Assembly (NCBI GenBank): GCA_905221605.1 | Contig: CAJNDS010002115.1 | Location: 187,501-251,500 of the forward strand | From: Symbiodinium natans | Lineage: Eukaryota; Sar; Dinophyceae; Suessiales; Symbiodiniaceae | Length of the DNA stretch: 64,000 nt | Direction: 5' to 3' | Shown here: piece by piece, positions 59,941 through 64,000 of the stretch | Layout of the letters: each line of letters begins with the position of its first letter | Position numbering within the stretch: the stretch's first letter is position 1 | Made by a program: the position numbers and the translations under genes | The notes under the pieces: model-generated | What the model was told of the DNA's origin: nothing | The model's input: only the letters and a program-made list of their open reading frames with translations | Database searches by the model: none

Positions 59941-61658
59941 GTGACGCAACAACGAGGCCCCTTGACTACCAGCATGGGCTATTATATCCCCATCATGAAC
60001 CCTATAAAGGGCCTTTTAAGGTATTCTCGGGTTTGATAGCCCATCCTGGTACCACGAAGCCCGACACCTCCACTGAAACCCTGAAATCTTTAATGCAACC
60101 CTAAAAATGCCCTGCCTTGAGGATCCTTAAAGTGTAGGTCTTCAGTGGCGCTTTGTAAAGGGTCTTGCGGGCCAGATCGACTATGACGTTGCGGGGGCTT
60201 CTGGATTCTTGAGGCTTCGAAGCTGTGTGTTGGGATCTTTTTTCAAACAGTCTTGCCTCTCCCCACGTGGAGATCAACGACGGTGGGTGCTGCTAGGGGC
60301 GTTGGCTAGCGAAAGGCCTTAGGGGTCCAGGTGGGCGTTTGTCCCGGCATAGTGCCTCCGACCAGTTCTTGCAGCATGTCAAACGGGTCATTTGCTTTTA
60401 GGCATTCAACATGTTCATGTCTATACTTCAGGGTTGAGTTTGGGTTGTGGGCTTCTTTTGTAAGTTCTACGGTTCCAATAAGATGCATCCGTACCTGTAG
60501 ACTTCCTGTTGGGAGGCCGTACCTAGCGTGAACGTGCAATCAAGAGTGGTTTAGTGAGAGGTTTGTTCTTCTGGTATGCTGTGGCCTGGGCAATTGGGTT
60601 CTGCAAAGGTGGAAAGCTGCTCGTGCTGGCCGAGGCGACCGCAAGGGATGGAGACGGTTGGGATGTAGTGCCTATTCACCCTGCTGTTTGATAACGTTTG
60701 CTTGCTGGGCGTTACGGGCACCGTGGTGTTGATCATCGCAGGGCGCCGCAGTGTATTCCGGCTAGTTCTGCAGTGTTTAGGACTCAGGCTCAGCCATCAC
60801 AGGCACGGAATGCAGATTCCTCCCCTCGAGCGTAGCGGTGTTCCGGAGCCGTATCTGTGTCTAAATGTGTGCATATATGTATGCGCTTTACGAATTTGTT
60901 AGTATCTGTTTTTTGTAGTTATAAGTCATTTGAGCCCAAAGCCGACCGTGACCCCGGAGCCGCCAGTCTCTAATCTAAGGGTGAGAGTCCACAGCTTCTC
61001 GAATTTCTCAAGCTGCAGGTTCGGCAGCACCAACATTGCACCCCGAAGACTTTAGGAGGTTGGCCCACAGCTGCAGACCCCTTTGCGTGCTCGCACGCGA
61101 GCGCGCGTGTGAGGGTAGTTTAGATCATTCATGCTTTTCCATTCCCTCGTTTGCAGCGGGATTTGGTGTGTGGAAGAGGCGTTCGCCTCTGGCTGCTTGC
61201 TGTGTGCTGCGTGCTTCAACTGCAAAGGGGGTGGGGCGATTGGGGCTGGTTTGTATGAAGTTTATATGGGTCTGGAAAAGCGATTAGCCTTGTCGTGTGT
61301 TGCTGGTCTTGGCGGTTCAGAGGATCAAGCGGGTAGGCTGCAACCCCAAGCCAAGTTCGGCAATTGTTTTTAAACAGTGGCCTTGCAGCCCATCGGTTTC
61401 GGGCAACTCTGCCGAGGGTCTCTAGAGTCGTGGTTGCTGCAGGTGTTTCTTTGTGAGGCGCACCGAAGCCTAAACAATCCCACAAGGGCAGGCGAAGCAG
61501 AACCCACAAAGTCAGGGTTCATGGCTCTTCAGACCTTCATTGCTGCTCTCAGACCTGGTGCCTGGAGCACAAGCCCTCCAAACCTTTACGCCTTAAACTT
61601 ACCACCCAAGCTACAGCAACTGCAAACCTTGTGTCCCCTCGAGTCTACATCTGATGGC
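59941..61658. other. No confident gene
   Basis: Low-grade open pieces only, e.g. 61042-61100 (LHPEDFRRLAHSCRPLC) and 61590-61658 (LPPKLQQLQTLCPLE). The latter directly precedes a family A element and may be an exon end. Confidence 0.35.
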
Positions 61659-61753
61659 TTGGGACGTTCCCCCGTATACTAGCAGTCCGTAAGCGGGATT
61701 ATCGTACCCTCTATTATCATCCCTATTAAGGACTGTAAGGGGGAACATCCCAA
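61659..61753. mobile_element. MITE-like element, family A, copy 4
   Basis: Ends TTGGGACGTTCCCCC and GGGGGAACATCCCAA. The flanks CTGATGGC (61651-61658) and CTGATAGC (61754-61761) are an 8-base duplication with one change. Length 95 bp. Confidence 0.92.
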
Positions 61754-61784
61754 CTGATAGCCTTTAACCCACCTGGCCACCTAG

Positions 61785-61835
61785 GTTGGTGCACCTGCTG
61801 TCCGACGCGAGTAAAGATCTGGACCGCCCTCCACT
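61785..61835 (+). CDS. Possible exon
   Basis: After ACCTAG the frame reads LVHLLSDASKDLDRPP. Short, with splice edges uncertain. Confidence 0.3.
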
Positions 61836-62122
61836 TGAATCCTAAAACCCTTAGGAAGTGGAGCTTCATTAGAAAAGAGGTAGGGGTTGAAAGGGTTCGG
61901 GGCCAAAAGGCCTCTGAACCCCCTAAAGCCCCAAACTCCACTAAACTCGAAGCCCTTGGAATTACTATAGCAACTTGAGCAAATACGTTTTTCATCTGTA
62001 TACATAAAACCCAAAAGAATATTGAGGATAGTACTTTTATAAAGGTTCTACAAAAAGGGGGAGTAGAGATTAAGCAAAGCAATTCGTGCTCCGGCTTTCA
62101 GAACCTGGACCCTTCATGGCCG

Positions 62123-62185
62123 CTGGCTTGTCCGAAGTTCTCTGAAGTAAGTGGCACTTACTTCATAGAGCCTCGGACAAGCCAG
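62123..62185. repeat. 63-bp near-perfect hairpin palindrome
   Basis: CTGGCTTGTCCGA..TCT.AAGTAAGTG pairs with CACTTACTT..AGA..TCGGACAAGCCAG with a one-base centre and few mismatches. It may be a small foldback element. No other copy was noticed. Confidence 0.85.
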
Positions 62186-62221
62186 TAAGTGGGCACTTTT
62201 TGTGTGTGGACTCTCAGACCC

Positions 62222-62292
62222 AAAGCCATAAGCCCTAAGCCCTAAGCCCTAAACCCTAAGCCCTAAACCCTAAGCCCTAAACCCTAAACCCC
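62222..62292. repeat. Telomere-like tract (CCCTAAG/CCCTAAA)
   Basis: About ten heptamers alternate between CCCTAAG and CCCTAAA. Confidence 0.9.
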
Positions 62293-62340
62293 CAAGTTCG
62301 GTTGCCCACAAATCGCCTGGCTTTCCCGAGTTGTGAGCCG

Positions 62341-62426
62341 ATGAGGACGCAGCAGGCCAAGCAGGGATCGATGGGTGTGGAGCCCAGTGGGCCCAGTACA
62401 GGCGCCGAAATCGTCACCAATACCCC
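62341..62426 (+). CDS. Possible coding start interrupted by a family A element
   Basis: ATG starts MRTQQAKQGSMGVEPSGPST then GAEIVTN. The family A element then interrupts the frame. On the far side, from the target duplication at 62573, the same phase continues TPDDPPPHG. The frame match could be chance (one in three). Confidence 0.35.
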
Positions 62427-62572
62427 TTGAGATGTTCCCCTTTATACTAACAGCTCCTGAATAGGGGGATTAGAATAGGGGTACGATACGTAATCTCTAC
62501 TAAGGAAAAATAGGGATTATCATGTACTCGAATCTGTATAAAGGACTGTTAGTATAAGGGGGAACATCCCGA
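62427..62572. mobile_element. MITE-like element, family A, copy 5
   Basis: Starts TTGAGATGTTCCCCTTTATACTAACAG and ends CTGTTAGTATAAGGGGGAACATCCCGA. The flanks AATACCCC and ACTACCCC differ at one base. At 146 bp it is longer than the other copies because of an internal duplication of AATAGGGATT-type sequence. Confidence 0.9.
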
Positions 62573-62599
62573 ACTACCCCTGACGATCCCCCGCCTCAT

Positions 62600-64000
62600 G
62601 GAAGGCAATGTAAGCAGGAATATTGATGCCTAGCCTAGCTGCTTGGAATGGGCATTTTGAGGGAGTAGAGCACCTTAGAACGGTATACAGATTGCAAGTG
62701 GATGAAATGGCAAGTATTTAGACGCATGTTGCTTCAAGCCCGAAACCCAGTGAGCACTTGAAATTGGCGGCTGAAGCTCTGGTCAGGGAGCCAAGGGCAT
62801 GGAGGATGGGACAGGTTCCACAAAGTGACGCCCGTGCAGTACAGTGTTCACAGTTCCTTTCGAGTTGCTATTCCCTGTCAGCACAGCACAGAGCAGAACA
62901 ACCGAGCCAACAAAACACCTCATGCGAGCCTTCATTCTGCCGGAGAGAACTTGTCAAAGCCCTGCGTCCTGAACTGACGCCCCTACAGGCCTTAAACCGC
63001 ATACGTCCCTTGTACCAAGGACCCCTAGAAGGGACCCTTATTTCTCAAAATAACCCCTATATATACACCTTTTTAATCCTTTTTAAATCCCCATATACCT
63101 AAGTAGCCCCTAAATACAAGAGGGTGCAAGGGTCCCTCCTTGCAGCGAAAGGGGGGGCCTGCAACCATTAGGAGTTTTCCCTCGAGCCCAGGGAAAGCGA
63201 AGAAGAGCCGCAGCTCGGCAGAATGTTTGGTCTCAGCCCTTGGCACTGCGAATGCGAACACTAAGCAATGGCCTACGGGTTTTAGGGTCTGGGTGCTCAC
63301 CACCCCCACCCCCTTAATGACGCCGCCTTGAAGTGAGATCCCTTCGCACTGAACCCTCTCGCGGGTTTTAACCCTGTCACCCTCCCTCCCCACCACAAAA
63401 TAAAAGGACTGAAGCGTGGAGCCCCTACCCTGAACCCTCCCAGACGCGTTCAGTCGCTTGGCTTGTTTTTGTTGTTGTTTTTTTTGTCTCTTTCTCTCTC
63501 GCTTCCCCTCCTCTCCTGGAGAGGATAGGGTCTGCGGGCTGAAGAGTTGGGAGATTCGGTTGTTTCGGTCAAGCGGGCCCCTAACCCCTACACTGTTTAC
63601 TAGGTTCGGCAAGCCCTCAACTACCCCCTTAGCCCACTAAGCCCCCGTCAACACGCCAGCCCTCCAGAAGCAAACAGTTCCCACCTGAGAAAGCTCTACA
63701 CCCTGAACCCGAAACCTTAACCCTGAGACCCTAAAGCTATTTCCTCGAGATTTAGCAACCAACATCTTCAGAGAGGCTTTGGTGTGCAAGCACTTATAAT
63801 CCCCAGACTGTAATATGCTGCGGCTAGATCCAGACCCTAAGCCCCCCCAACAATCCCTAACATGAAGCTTTTTTTCTGGCATGTCCGACTCGCGGCTGAC
63901 ACGAAGGCAATCATAAGGCAACGTAAGGAATCCCGCAAGGTACCCCTACGCAGCGCTCCTTTGCGGGCTGGGAGCTTTGGGGGCGCACTTTGCCGCTCGG
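62600..64000. other. End stretch with weak coding candidates
   Basis: Candidates are 62761-62870 (LAAEALVREPRAWRMGQVPQ...) and 63185-63270 (KAKKSRSSAECLVSALGTAN). Neither has firm splice sites or a domain. 63084-63105 repeats, in inverse orientation, the TAGGGGCTACTTAGGTATA sequence found near 25754. The rest is degenerate telomere-like words. Confidence 0.35.

Overview
The window looks like nuclear DNA of a dinoflagellate or a close alveolate relative. Four things point there. Telomere-type heptamers (CCCTAAA/TTTAGGG) occur both as clean tracts and as degenerate copies throughout the non-coding DNA. Coding sequence is in short GC-rich exons separated by long repeat-filled introns. Two exon junctions, fixed by the conserved protein they encode, use GC-AG splice sites. 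The best recognisable gene is a single-domain voltage-gated cation channel with EF-hand-type C-terminal motifs, an architecture known from dinoflagellates. All supported exons lie on the + strand, as in the long one-directional gene arrays of dinoflagellates. The exact genus cannot be told from the sequence.

Layout. (1) 1-8.0 kb: repeats, telomere-like tracts, small inverted-repeat elements and two coiled-coil-type exons (5195-5261, 6655-6714). (2) 8.08-13.87 kb: about 380-bp terminal inverted repeats built from TTATCATAATTATGATAA-type palindromes enclose an AT-rich core. The core holds broken remains of a lipase-like gene (11146-11829) and an ORF with a capsid-like motif (11847-12166), plus a palindromic 54-bp satellite. 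I read this as a decayed polinton-like virus or Maverick-type element; this is the most interesting object in the window. (3) 13.87-17.35 kb: a 92-nt poly-G run and AT-rich satellites dominated by TTTAAATAATTTAAAT. (4) 17.65-18.01 kb: long telomeric tracts with a head-to-head junction. (5) 18.6-23.6 kb: seven exons of one or more unrecognised proteins. (6) 24.3-41.6 kb: the voltage-gated channel, with S1, S2, S2-S3 linker, S3, S4, S5, pore, S6, post-S6 coiled coil and EF-hand-like exons in order. Its introns hold a 1-kb CA microsatellite and a 225-nt polypurine tract. (7) 44-48 kb: sparse exon candidates. (8) 48.48-50.29 kb: an intron-poor coding island of unknown function. (9) 51-64 kb: small exons, many coiled-coil or proline-rich, with at least five families of about 100-bp inverted-repeat (MITE/introner-like) elements. 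Several copies have 8-bp target-site duplications.

The exons of region 6 clearly belong to one membrane protein. How the other exons group into genes cannot be settled without transcripts. No rRNA, tRNA, CRISPR array or spliced-leader gene was seen.
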